DNA of 64,000 nucleotides from JB111 sp049856295. Its GTDB lineage: Bacteria > Actinomycetota > Actinomycetes > Actinomycetales > Actinomycetaceae. The position numbers and the translations under genes are program-made. Under the pieces are notes generated by a model. That model searched no databases, was not told the DNA's origin, and saw nothing but the letters and a program-made list of their open reading frames with translations. Of the stretch, positions 1-6,945 are shown in pieces (positions within the stretch are counted from its first letter, which is position 1; each line of letters starts with the position of its first letter). The stretch is from positions 62,001 through 126,000 of the forward strand of contig NZ_JBNDMZ010000006.1 of the NCBI RefSeq assembly GCF_049856295.1, in the 5' to 3' direction.

Positions 1-111
1 GGCCTGCACCGCCTGGGCACCCACCAGCCCGAGTCCGCCGTGGCCGCGGCCGACGCCGCCGAGCCGGGCACCACCGACACCACCACCAGCACGAGCAGGA
101 GCACCGAATGA
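1..111 (+). CDS. C-terminal tail of an unidentified protein (cut by the window edge)
   Basis: Reading frame 1 is open from the first base to a TGA at 109-111. The stop overlaps the ATG of the next gene in an ATGA junction, so the two are probably co-transcribed and translationally coupled. The 36 visible residues end in a Thr/Ser-rich tail. Genes coupled to DHA2 efflux pumps are often TetR or MarR regulators, but nothing visible here confirms that. Confidence 0.55.
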   Translation, partial: GLHRLGTHQPESAVAAADAAEPGTTDTTTSTSRSTE

Positions 112-1949
112 CCGCGGCACGCCGCACGAAGGACCTCACGAGCAAGCGCATCTATGCCGGCATGACCCTCGAGCAGGCCGAGGCCGCCGAGGCCGAGCAC
201 AGGCGGATCATGGCCGTCCTCACCGGCCTCCTGCTCACCCAGTTCTTCGGGATGATGGCCAACACGATCGTCGGCAACGCGATGCCCGTCATCGCCGCCG
301 AGGTCGGCGCCGCCCCGAGCCAGTACGTCTGGATCATCACCGCGGCGATCCTCGCCAACACGGTCCTCACGCCGATCGCCGGCAAGCTCGGCGACCTGTT
401 CGACAAGCGCCGGCTGCTCATCATCTTCATCGGCATCTTCATGCTGGGCTCGCTGCTCTCGGGCCTCGCCGTCAACGCCGAGATGCTCATCGCCGTGCGC
501 ACCCTGCAGGGGATCGGGATGGGCGGTCAGGTGATGATGTCGATCGTCATCATGGCCACGATCATCCCGCCGCGGCAGCGCGGCCGGTACAACGGCTACC
601 AGGGCGCGGTCATGGCCGTCGCCACGGTCTCCGGCCCGTTCGTCGGCGGCGTCATCGTCGACACCCCGTGGCTCGGCTGGCGCTGGTGCTTCTTCGTCAT
701 GATCCCGTTCATGGCGTTCGCCGCCTGGGTCGTCAGCTCGCGCCTCAAGCTGCCCGCCGTCAGGCGGAGCGGCCGGGTCCACATCGACTACCTCGGGGCG
801 CTCCTCATCGCCGTCTCGGCGTCCGCGCTGCTCATCTGGATCTCGATCGGGGGCACCTCGTTCCCCTGGTCGTCGTGGCAGTCGTACCTCATGGTGGGCG
901 GGGCGCTCGCGGCGGCGGCGCTGTTCGTCGTCGTCGAGACGCGGGTCCCCGACCCGCTCATCCCGCTGCACATCCTCGGCTCGCGGACCACCGTGCTCGC
1001 GATCGTCGCCTCGATCGGCGTGGGCTCGATGATGTTCGGCTCGAACGTCTTCCTCGGCCAGTACTTCCAGTACGGGCGTGACTTCTCGCCGACGATCGCG
1101 GGCTTCCTCGGGCTGCCGCTGATGTTCGGGCTGCTCATCGCCTCGACCTGGTCGGGCCGGATGGTCACCGCCCGCGGCAGCTGGAAGTGGGCGGTCGCCT
1201 CCGGCATGGGGCTGATGACCCTCGGGACGCTCGCCTTCGGCCTGATCGTCCACCAGGACACGTCGCTGTGGATCACCTCCACGCTGCTGTTCGTCGCCGG
1301 CTGGGGCATGGGCATGTGCCTGCAGAACATCGTGCTCGCGGTGCAGAACACGGTGGGCCTCGAGCACATGGGGGCGGCCACCAGCTCGGTGACCTTCTTC
1401 CGCAACCTCGGCGGCGCCCTCGCGATCCAGGTGCTCGGCATCCTCTACGCGAACCAGGTGGCGAGCCACATGCGCTCCGCCGGTCTCTCGCTTCCGGAGG
1501 GCTCCGGTGCGCAGGGCTCGCTCGACCTCGACGCGTTCCCCGCGCCGGTCGAGGCCGCGTTCCGCACCGGCTACGCGGAGGGCATCGGCCCGGTGTTCCT
1601 GGTGTGCGCCCTGATGGCCGGCATCGGGTTCGTCGCCGCGCTGTTCATGCGCGGCACGTCGCTGCGCGAGACGGTCGACGTCGAGAAGATCGTCGCCCCC
1701 GACCCGGCCGCCTCCTCGTCCGGGATCGTCGCCCCCCGCGGGACGACCGCGCCCGACGACGACGCCGCGACGCTCGAGGGGAGTGCCGCCCCGGCGGGGC
1801 GCGGGTTCGAGGACCCGGACCAGCGGCGGTCGCCGGGTGCGGGCGCCGAGGCCGGCGACGACGCGCCGGTCGTCGTCCGCAAGGACCCCGGGGGCAGGGA
1901 GCCCGCCGGCGTCAGCGGTCCCAGGGGCGCGCGCACGCCCAGGCGATGA
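108..1949 (+). CDS. DHA2-family (EmrB/QacA-type) MFS multidrug efflux transporter
   Basis: A 613-residue membrane protein that probably exports drugs or toxic organics by proton antiport. Many hydrophobic segments fill residues 35-530, consistent with the 14-helix DHA2 layout. A GKLGDLFDKRR loop between helices 2 and 3 is the MFS motif A equivalent, and GGVIVDTPWLGWRWCFF resembles motif C and its flank. The last 75 or so residues are hydrophilic and Pro/Gly/Ala-rich with no recognisable domain. The start is coupled by ATGA to the upstream gene. The 3' end overlaps the convergent hydrolase gene by 38 bp. The substrate cannot be told from sequence. Confidence 0.9.
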   Translation: MTAARRTKDLTSKRIYAGMTLEQAEAAEAEHRRIMAVLTGLLLTQFFGMMANTIVGNAMPVIAAEVGAAPSQYVWIITAAILANTVLTPIAGKLGDLFDKRRLLIIFIGIFMLGSLLSGLAVNAEMLIAVRTLQGIGMGGQVMMSIVIMATIIPPRQRGRYNGYQGAVMAVATVSGPFVGGVIVDTPWLGWRWCFFVMIPFMAFAAWVVSSRLKLPAVRRSGRVHIDYLGALLIAVSASALLIWISIGGTSFPWSSWQSYLMVGGALAAAALFVVVETRVPDPLIPLHILGSRTTVLAIVASIGVGSMMFGSNVFLGQYFQYGRDFSPTIAGFLGLPLMFGLLIASTWSGRMVTARGSWKWAVASGMGLMTLGTLAFGLIVHQDTSLWITSTLLFVAGWGMGMCLQNIVLAVQNTVGLEHMGAATSSVTFFRNLGGALAIQVLGILYANQVASHMRSAGLSLPEGSGAQGSLDLDAFPAPVEAAFRTGYAEGIGPVFLVCALMAGIGFVAALFMRGTSLRETVDVEKIVAPDPAASSSGIVAPRGTTAPDDDAATLEGSAAPAGRGFEDPDQRRSPGAGAEAGDDAPVVVRKDPGGREPAGVSGPRGARTPRR

Positions 1950-2940
1950 CCTCGGAGGCGTAGAAGGACCGGGCGGGCTCCGGCGACAGCGCGAGGTCGT
2001 GGATCCCGCCCGGCACCTCGAGCACGTCGACCCGTTCCCCGAGCAGGGAGGCGCTGCGCCGCATCGTGCGCACGTCGAGGACCACGTCCGAGCTCGACAG
2101 GTCCGCGGGCCCCGGGTCCACGCGGGCGCCCGAGCGCCGCGACATCGCCAGCAGGACCGGCTCGGCCACGTCGGCCCGGCCCCGCTGGACCGCGCGCTGC
2201 GCGCGACGCACCGCGCGGAAGAAGCCGGCGTGGACGGGCATGGACGTCGTCGGCTTGAGCGAGGGTGGGACGTCCCAGCCGCCGCCGTCGGGGCTGGTCA
2301 GCCAGTCGCCGTACGTCCCCGTCAGTGAGGAGATCGGCAGGCGGGGCGCAAGCGGGGCGAGGCGGTCGACGAGCGCGGTCGCCACGACGTCCGTGGGCCA
2401 GCCGCGCCCGAGGTCGAGCCAGGGCGAGTTGAGCAGGACGGCGTCGACGGCGCCCGGGTGGTCGTGCGCGAACAGGACCGCCTGCAGGCCCCCGGTCGAG
2501 TGGCCGAGCAGGACGACCTCCTCGGCGCCCTCGCTGCGGGCGAGGTCCACCGCGAGCCCCACCTCCTCGTGGCGCACGTGCATCATGCGGATGTCGTCGC
2601 GCACCTGCCCCGGACGCAGCGAACGGCCGGACCGGCGCATCTCGAGGGCGTAGAGGTCCCAGCCGGCGTCGTGCCACGCGGCCTCGTGCTCGGCGTGGAA
2701 GAACGTGTCGATGAAGCCGTGGAGGTAGACGACGGCCCGGCCGTGCCGGCCCACGCCGGAACGATGGACCACCGTGGCGACGTCGCGGACGCGGCGCGAG
2801 TGGCCGCCGTCGGTGAGGCTGAGCGGGACGGTCCGCGTGACGTACGGGGTGCCGAGGACGTCCGAGACGGGTGCGGAGAAGTCCGCGCTCGTCGTGACCG
2901 GGGGTGTCGTCGAGGCACGGCGGGGGGACGACGGTGCCAC
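1912..2940 (-). CDS. alpha/beta hydrolase (serine hydrolase, lysophospholipase-like)
   Basis: About 342 residues. The fold is recognised from the oxyanion segment VVYLHGFIDTFF, the nucleophile elbow LLGHSTGGLQ (Ser in GHSTG) and a late histidine in VPGGIHDLALS that would complete the triad. Met-41-type and cap-region residues resemble monoacylglycerol lipase or lysophospholipase relatives (inference). I place the start at the GTG at 2938-2940, seven bases after the upp stop, because the longer open frame upstream only shadows upp. The ribosome-binding site is weak, so the start is uncertain. The gene is probably co-transcribed with upp. No signal peptide is seen, so it is likely cytoplasmic. 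Confidence 0.8.
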   Translation of the reverse strand: MAPSSPRRASTTPPVTTSADFSAPVSDVLGTPYVTRTVPLSLTDGGHSRRVRDVATVVHRSGVGRHGRAVVYLHGFIDTFFHAEHEAAWHDAGWDLYALEMRRSGRSLRPGQVRDDIRMMHVRHEEVGLAVDLARSEGAEEVVLLGHSTGGLQAVLFAHDHPGAVDAVLLNSPWLDLGRGWPTDVVATALVDRLAPLAPRLPISSLTGTYGDWLTSPDGGGWDVPPSLKPTTSMPVHAGFFRAVRRAQRAVQRGRADVAEPVLLAMSRRSGARVDPGPADLSSSDVVLDVRTMRRSASLLGERVDVLEVPGGIHDLALSPEPARSFYASEVIAWACARPWDR

Positions 2941-2947
2941 GACGCGC

Positions 2948-3586
2948 TCAGTCGACGATGCCGTAGAGCCGGTCCCCGGCGTCGCCGAGCCCGGGCACGA
3001 TGTAGGCCTTGTCGTTGAGGCCCTCGTCGATCGCGGCCGTGACGACCGTGACGTCGCCGCGTGCCCCGATGGACTCCTCGAGGTGGCGCAGGCCCTCGGG
3101 CGCCGCGAGCAGCGTGATGCAGGTGACGTCGCGCGCGCCGAGGTCGAGCAGGTAGTCGATCGCCGCCACGAGGGTGTGGCCGGTGGCGAGCATCGGGTCC
3201 AGGACGAAGCACTGGCGGCCCGAGAGGTCGTCCGGGAGGCGGTTGGCGTAGGTGATCGCCTCGAGCGTCTCCTCGTCACGCTTCATGCCGAGGAACCCGA
3301 TCTCGGCCGTGGGGACGAGGCGGCTCATGCCCTCGAGCATGCCGAGGCCGGCGCGCAGGATCGGGACGACGAGCGGCCGGGGGCGGGCGATGCGTACGCC
3401 CGTCGTCGTCGTCACCGGCGTGGTGATCTCGCGCGGCTCCGTTTGGACGTCCCGCGTGGCCTCGTAGGCGAGGAGCATGACGAGCTCCTCGACCAGGAGC
3501 CGGAAGGTCGGCGACTCGGTGCGCTCGTCGCGCAGGGTGGTGAGCTTGTGGGCGACGAGCGGGTGCTCGACGTGGTGGACGCGCAT
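2948..3586 (-). CDS. upp: uracil phosphoribosyltransferase
   Basis: Converts uracil and PRPP to UMP in pyrimidine salvage. The 212-residue length is normal. The N-terminal HPLVAHKLTTLRD segment, the PRAGLGMLEG loop and the PRPP-binding stretch VLDPMLATGHT, followed by the C-terminal uracil-binding PGLGDAGDR, are all typical. It is divergent from tadA, with about 80 bp between the starts, an arrangement common in Actinobacteria. A UraA-like permease at 17843 could supply its substrate but is not linked. Confidence 0.97.
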   Translation of the reverse strand: MRVHHVEHPLVAHKLTTLRDERTESPTFRLLVEELVMLLAYEATRDVQTEPREITTPVTTTTGVRIARPRPLVVPILRAGLGMLEGMSRLVPTAEIGFLGMKRDEETLEAITYANRLPDDLSGRQCFVLDPMLATGHTLVAAIDYLLDLGARDVTCITLLAAPEGLRHLEESIGARGDVTVVTAAIDEGLNDKAYIVPGLGDAGDRLYGIVD

Positions 3587-3669
3587 GTGACGAACCTACC
3601 GTCGCGGGGGCGGGCCGGTGGCGAACGGGGGAGCGCGGCGGGTGCGCCGCGCGCTGGCACGATGGCGTC

Positions 3670-4158
3670 ATGACGAGCGCCGCGACCGGAGGGACCCCGG
3701 CGCCGGGACCCGGGTGGGACCCGCCGATGGCGCGGGCGCTCGAGCTCGCGCGGGCGGCGGGGGCGGCCGGCGACGTTCCCGTGGGCGCCGTGGTGCTGGG
3801 GCCGGACGGCTCCGTCCTCGGCGAGGGCGCGAACCGCCGGGAGGCCGACGCCGACCCCACCGCGCACGCCGAGGTCCTCGCCCTGCGGGCGGCCGCCGCG
3901 GCCCGGGGTGAGTGGCGGCTCGACGGCTGCACCCTGGTCGTCACGCTCGAGCCCTGCACGATGTGCGCCGGGGCGCTCGTGCTCGCCCGCGTCGCGCGGG
4001 TGGTGATCGGGGCGTGGGACCCGAAGGCCGGCGCGACGGGCTCGGTGCGCGACGTCGTGCGCGACGCCCGCCTCAACCACCGGGTCGAGGTCGTCTCCGG
4101 CGTGCGCGAGGCCGAGTGCGCCGCCGTGCTCGAGACCTTCTTCCGCTCCCGCCGCTGA
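3670..4158 (+). CDS. tadA: tRNA-specific adenosine deaminase
   Basis: Deaminates A34 to inosine in tRNA-Arg(ACG). The 162-residue protein has the cytidine-deaminase zinc site: HAE in PTAHAEVLAL (zinc-binding His and proton-shuttle Glu) and PCTMC in LEPCTMCAGAL (two zinc-binding Cys). The later AWDPKAGATGS segment is also typical of TadA. The start ATG at 3670 follows a divergent promoter region shared with upp. Generic nucleoside deaminases share this fold, but the residues around the zinc site favour TadA. Confidence 0.93.
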   Translation: MTSAATGGTPAPGPGWDPPMARALELARAAGAAGDVPVGAVVLGPDGSVLGEGANRREADADPTAHAEVLALRAAAAARGEWRLDGCTLVVTLEPCTMCAGALVLARVARVVIGAWDPKAGATGSVRDVVRDARLNHRVEVVSGVREAECAAVLETFFRSRR

Positions 4159-4170
4159 CCCACCGCCTTC

Positions 4171-4260
4171 GTCGAGATTGCGGTTCGTCGTCGTCGAGAT
4201 TGCGGTTGGGAGCCGCGCTACTGGTCGAGAGTGCGGCGTAGCGGCATCGAGAGCGCGGTC
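4171..4260. repeat. short dispersed repeat, four imperfect 15-bp units
   Basis: Four copies of a unit close to GTCGAGATTGCGGTT lie at 4171-4185, 4193-4207, 4224-4238 and 4246-4260, in the gap between tadA and the convergent marR-like gene. The same unit with the same flanking GGGAGC sequence recurs inside the modBC gene (23085-23141). Function unknown. Confidence 0.6.
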
Positions 4261-4282
4261 GGGACCCGCGCGCCCCGACCCG

Positions 4283-4753
4283 TCAGCCCCGGCGGTCGTC
4301 CCGGCGGGCGTCGATCCGGCCGGCGAGCCGGCGGACGTCCTCACCGAGCTGTGCGAGCCGCGCGTCGTCCCAGTCCTCGAACCAGGCCTCGACCTCGCCG
4401 GCCAGCCGCGCGCGCATCCCGGCGAGCTCGGTGGCCCCTCGCTCGCTCAGCCTGACCCGGCGCGCGCGGCGGTCGGCCGGATCCGTCTCGACCACGACGC
4501 TGCCGAGCTCGGCGAGCCGCGCCACCGCCTTCGACACTCCCGGCTGCTGGATGTCGATCGCCGCCGCGATGGCCGCCACGCCCTGCCCGTCCGGGTGCCG
4601 CTCGAGGTGCGTCAGCAGCGTCATGTGGGTGAGCGACGTGCCCAGCGGCGCGAGGATCTCGCGCGACCGCGACTGGAACACCTGCGCGAGCATGCCGAGG
4701 TCGCCGACGAGCCGCCCCGTCGTCCCCGGTCGATCTGCCTCTTGTGGATTCAT
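4283..4753 (-). CDS. MarR-family transcriptional regulator
   Basis: A 156-residue winged-helix regulator. The recognition region AIAAAIDIQQPGVSKAVARLAELG, followed by the wing residues DPADRRARRVRLSERG, is the MarR signature (DxRxxR). The start at 4753 (MNPQEADRP) is the simplest; in-frame ATGs at 4774 and further upstream are possible, which would place the operator palindrome inside the gene. It is divergent from the membrane protein at 4808, with a palindromic sequence between them, so it probably represses both itself and that gene. The ligand is unknown. Confidence 0.88.
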   Translation of the reverse strand: MNPQEADRPGTTGRLVGDLGMLAQVFQSRSREILAPLGTSLTHMTLLTHLERHPDGQGVAAIAAAIDIQQPGVSKAVARLAELGSVVVETDPADRRARRVRLSERGATELAGMRARLAGEVEAWFEDWDDARLAQLGEDVRRLAGRIDARRDDRRG

Positions 4754-4784
4754 TCCACGGACCGTAACATCCATTCCGTGGAAT
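4752..4784. promoter_or_regulatory. candidate MarR operator between divergent genes
   Basis: The arm ATTCCACGG (4752-4760) is repeated inverted as CCGTGGAAT (4776-4784), a perfect 9-bp match. The right half is itself a palindrome (ATTCCGTGGAAT, 4773-4784). It covers the start region of the MarR gene and lies upstream of the divergent membrane-protein gene. Confidence 0.6.
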
Positions 4785-4807
4785 ACATCGACTCGGAGGG
4801 AAGCACC

Positions 4808-5479
4808 ATGACCAGCACGACGACGGACGAGACGCACGGGGCCGGCGCGATCGCGAGGCCCGGCGACGGCGATGCACCAACGGCAGGCGCAGGCCCCGCC
4901 CGCACGCTGCGCCGCACGAGCTCGTGGTGGGACGCGCCGGCCCGCCTCTCCCTCGCCGCGCACGTCGGCGCCACGATCGCGACGCTCGTCGTCGTCGGCG
5001 TGGTCAACACCGTGCTCCAGCGCATGTACGACGCGACCGGCTACCCCGTCACCTTCGCCGAGGGGCAGACGACATTCTCGGCCGCGACCGTCCGTGAGCA
5101 CCTCGGGGTGCTCGAGTCGCTCGGCACGCTCGACGACTTCACCCGCACCCAGCTGACCGACTTCGGCTTCCTCGTCGCGTACGGGCTGTCCGGCCTGGTC
5201 CTCGGGGCGCTCCTCGTCCGCCTGCTCCCCGGTCGGTGGCGGCTGCTGGGCCGGGTCACCGCCGGCGGGCTCGTCCTCGGCGCGGCCTTCGACGCCCTGG
5301 AGAACCTCGTCTCGTTCGGCATGATCGCGGACCCCGCCGGCTTCCCGGGCGTGCTCGCGCTGCTGCACTCCTCGTTCGCGGTGGCGAAGTTCGCCACGAT
5401 GGGCGCCGGGATGCTCGCGGCGACGATCGGGGTCGTCGCGTGCGTCGTGGTCCTCGTCCGGCGCCGCGCCGCGCGGTAG
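4808..5479 (+). CDS. membrane protein of unknown function, probably MarR-controlled
   Basis: A 223-residue protein with a hydrophilic N-terminus of about 45 residues and four likely transmembrane helices: roughly 50-70, 120-140, 150-170 and 190-215. The start ATG at 4808 has a good ribosome-binding site (GGAGGGA). I do not recognise the family. It is divergent from a MarR regulator with a palindrome in between, an arrangement typical of a regulator and its single target gene. A role in transport or membrane stress is possible but unsupported. Confidence 0.8.
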   Translation: MTSTTTDETHGAGAIARPGDGDAPTAGAGPARTLRRTSSWWDAPARLSLAAHVGATIATLVVVGVVNTVLQRMYDATGYPVTFAEGQTTFSAATVREHLGVLESLGTLDDFTRTQLTDFGFLVAYGLSGLVLGALLVRLLPGRWRLLGRVTAGGLVLGAAFDALENLVSFGMIADPAGFPGVLALLHSSFAVAKFATMGAGMLAATIGVVACVVVLVRRRAAR

Positions 5480-5508
5480 GGCCACGTCCCCGACGACGAC
5501 GAACCCCT

Positions 5509-5540
5509 ACCGGTCACCCGTCGCCACGCGGGTGGCCGGT
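5509..5540. terminator. hairpin between convergent genes
   Basis: ACCGGTCACCCG (5509-5520) pairs with CGGGTGGCCGGT (5529-5540) with one mismatch. It lies just before the end of the convergent sirtuin gene and after the membrane-protein gene, so it probably terminates both. There is no T-tract. Confidence 0.5.
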
Positions 5541-5545
5541 CGTCG

Positions 5546-6670
5546 TCAGCGCTGCCAGGCGGGGCGTGCCGCGCGGCGCTCGCGCAGGGCCCGGTCGAGC
5601 GCGGGGAGCGCCCGGGTGGTGGAGGCGGAGAGCGTGGCGGTGGCCGAATCGTCGGCGCGGGTCGGTCCCCGGTTGATGACGACGAGCGGGAACCCGGCCT
5701 TGACCATCCGGTTGACGATGCGGCGCACGCCGAACACGGACAGGGTCGAGCCGGCCACGAGCAGGGCGGTCGAGGCCTCGGCGAGCTCGGCGGCGCGGCG
5801 CGTGCGGGAGGGGTCGGCGGTGCCGCCGAAGAACACGACGTCGGGCACGAGGACGCCGCCGCACACCTCGCAGTCGACGACGTGGAAGTCGGTGGTGTCC
5901 TCGAGGACCGCGTCGGCGTCCGGGGCGACCTCGACGTCCCGCAGCCGCAGCAGCCGCTCGCGCCAGCCGGGGTTGGCGGCGACGAGGCGGTCGTCCTGCT
6001 CGGCGCGCGGGATCGTGCGGCCGCAGCTCAGGCAGCGCACCCGGTCGTAGCGGCCGTGCAGGTGGACGACGGTGGGCTGGCCGGCGCGCGCGTGGAGGAG
6101 GTCGATGTTCTGCGTGACCACGCCGGTGGCGAACCGCTCCCGCTCGAGCTGCGCGAGGGCCCGGTGGCCGAGGTTCGCGCGCCGGTCGGCCATGTAGCGC
6201 CAGCCCAGGTGGTTGCGCGCCCAGTAGTGCGCGCGGTGGGCGGGCGAGGTGAGGAACTGCTGGTACGTGATCGGCCGGCGCACCGGGGAGCCGGGGGAGC
6301 GGTAGTCCGGGATGCCCGAGTCGGTGGAGATGCCCGCGCCGGTGATGGCGAGGAACCTGCGGCCGTCGAGCGCGTCGGCGAGCGGCTGGACGGCGGCGTC
6401 GATGTCGGTCGGCTCCGGCGGCAGCGAGCCCGCGGGCGGGGGAGGGGGCGGCGGGATGAGGCGGAGCCGCGGCGTCGTCGTCGTGCTCGTGCGCCCGGGG
6501 GTGACGGCCGGCGCGGACGTGCCCGGCTGCGTGCCGGAGCCCGGCGTCGTGGCGGCGCCCGGCGCGAGGTCCCGTCCGGCGTCGTGGCCGCGCGTCTCCC
6601 CGGCGCCCACACCCGGGAAGTAGTCCTCGAGGGTGTGGCCGCTCCCGGTCGACGACGGCGGCTGAGTCAC
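5546..6670 (-). CDS. SIR2-family NAD-dependent protein deacetylase with disordered N-terminal extension
   Basis: Sirtuins remove acyl groups from lysine using NAD. Seen here: the NAD-binding motif ITGAGISTDSGIPDYR, TQNIDLLHARAG, the catalytic His in HLHGRYDRVRC, two zinc-binding Cys pairs (CLSCG and CEVCGG), and GSTLSVFGV near the end. The start is a GTG at 6670 (VTQPPSST), making 374 residues. About the first 95 residues are Pro/Thr/Gly-rich and probably disordered, so the protein is longer than typical bacterial sirtuins of about 240-300 residues. Confidence 0.92.
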   Translation of the reverse strand: MTQPPSSTGSGHTLEDYFPGVGAGETRGHDAGRDLAPGAATTPGSGTQPGTSAPAVTPGRTSTTTTPRLRLIPPPPPPPAGSLPPEPTDIDAAVQPLADALDGRRFLAITGAGISTDSGIPDYRSPGSPVRRPITYQQFLTSPAHRAHYWARNHLGWRYMADRRANLGHRALAQLERERFATGVVTQNIDLLHARAGQPTVVHLHGRYDRVRCLSCGRTIPRAEQDDRLVAANPGWRERLLRLRDVEVAPDADAVLEDTTDFHVVDCEVCGGVLVPDVVFFGGTADPSRTRRAAELAEASTALLVAGSTLSVFGVRRIVNRMVKAGFPLVVINRGPTRADDSATATLSASTTRALPALDRALRERRAARPAWQR

Positions 6671-6784
6671 CAGGTCAGGGTATGGGGGAGAGGTGACGGA
6701 GGCGTGTGCGACGCGTGAGCGTGACGCGTCTCGCGCCGGATCGGTGCGGAGCGCCGGTGGGCCGCGGGTACAGTGGTGCGCCGA

Positions 6785-6873
6785 GGTAGCGTGTCCGAGC
6801 GGCCGAAGGTGCAGCACTCGAAATGCTGTGTGGTTAACAGCCACCGTGGGTTCAAATCCCACCGCTACCGCCA
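6785..6873 (+). tRNA. tRNA-Ser (anticodon CGA)
   Basis: The acceptor GGTAGCG (6785-6791) pairs with CGCTACC (6863-6869). The anticodon stem-loop CAGCA/TGCTG has loop CTCGAAA, giving CGA, which reads UCG serine codons. There is a long variable arm as expected for a class II tRNA, the T-arm is GTGGG-TTCAAAT-CCCAC, and CCA appears to be encoded (6871-6873). Confidence 0.97.
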
Positions 6874-6878
6874 CGCGC

Positions 6879-6920
6879 AAGGCCCCGAGACCGTTGGGAT
6901 TCCAACAGTTTCGGGGCCTT
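6879..6920 (+). terminator. terminator of tRNA-Ser, possibly bidirectional
   Basis: AAGGCCCCGA (6879-6888) pairs with TCGGGGCCTT (6911-6920), and a smaller inner pair CGTTGG/CCAACA extends the structure. It lies between the tRNA and the convergent lipoprotein gene, so it could stop transcription from both sides. Confidence 0.75.
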
Positions 6921-6945
6921 CGTCGTTGCTGCGCGGGTCTCCGGC

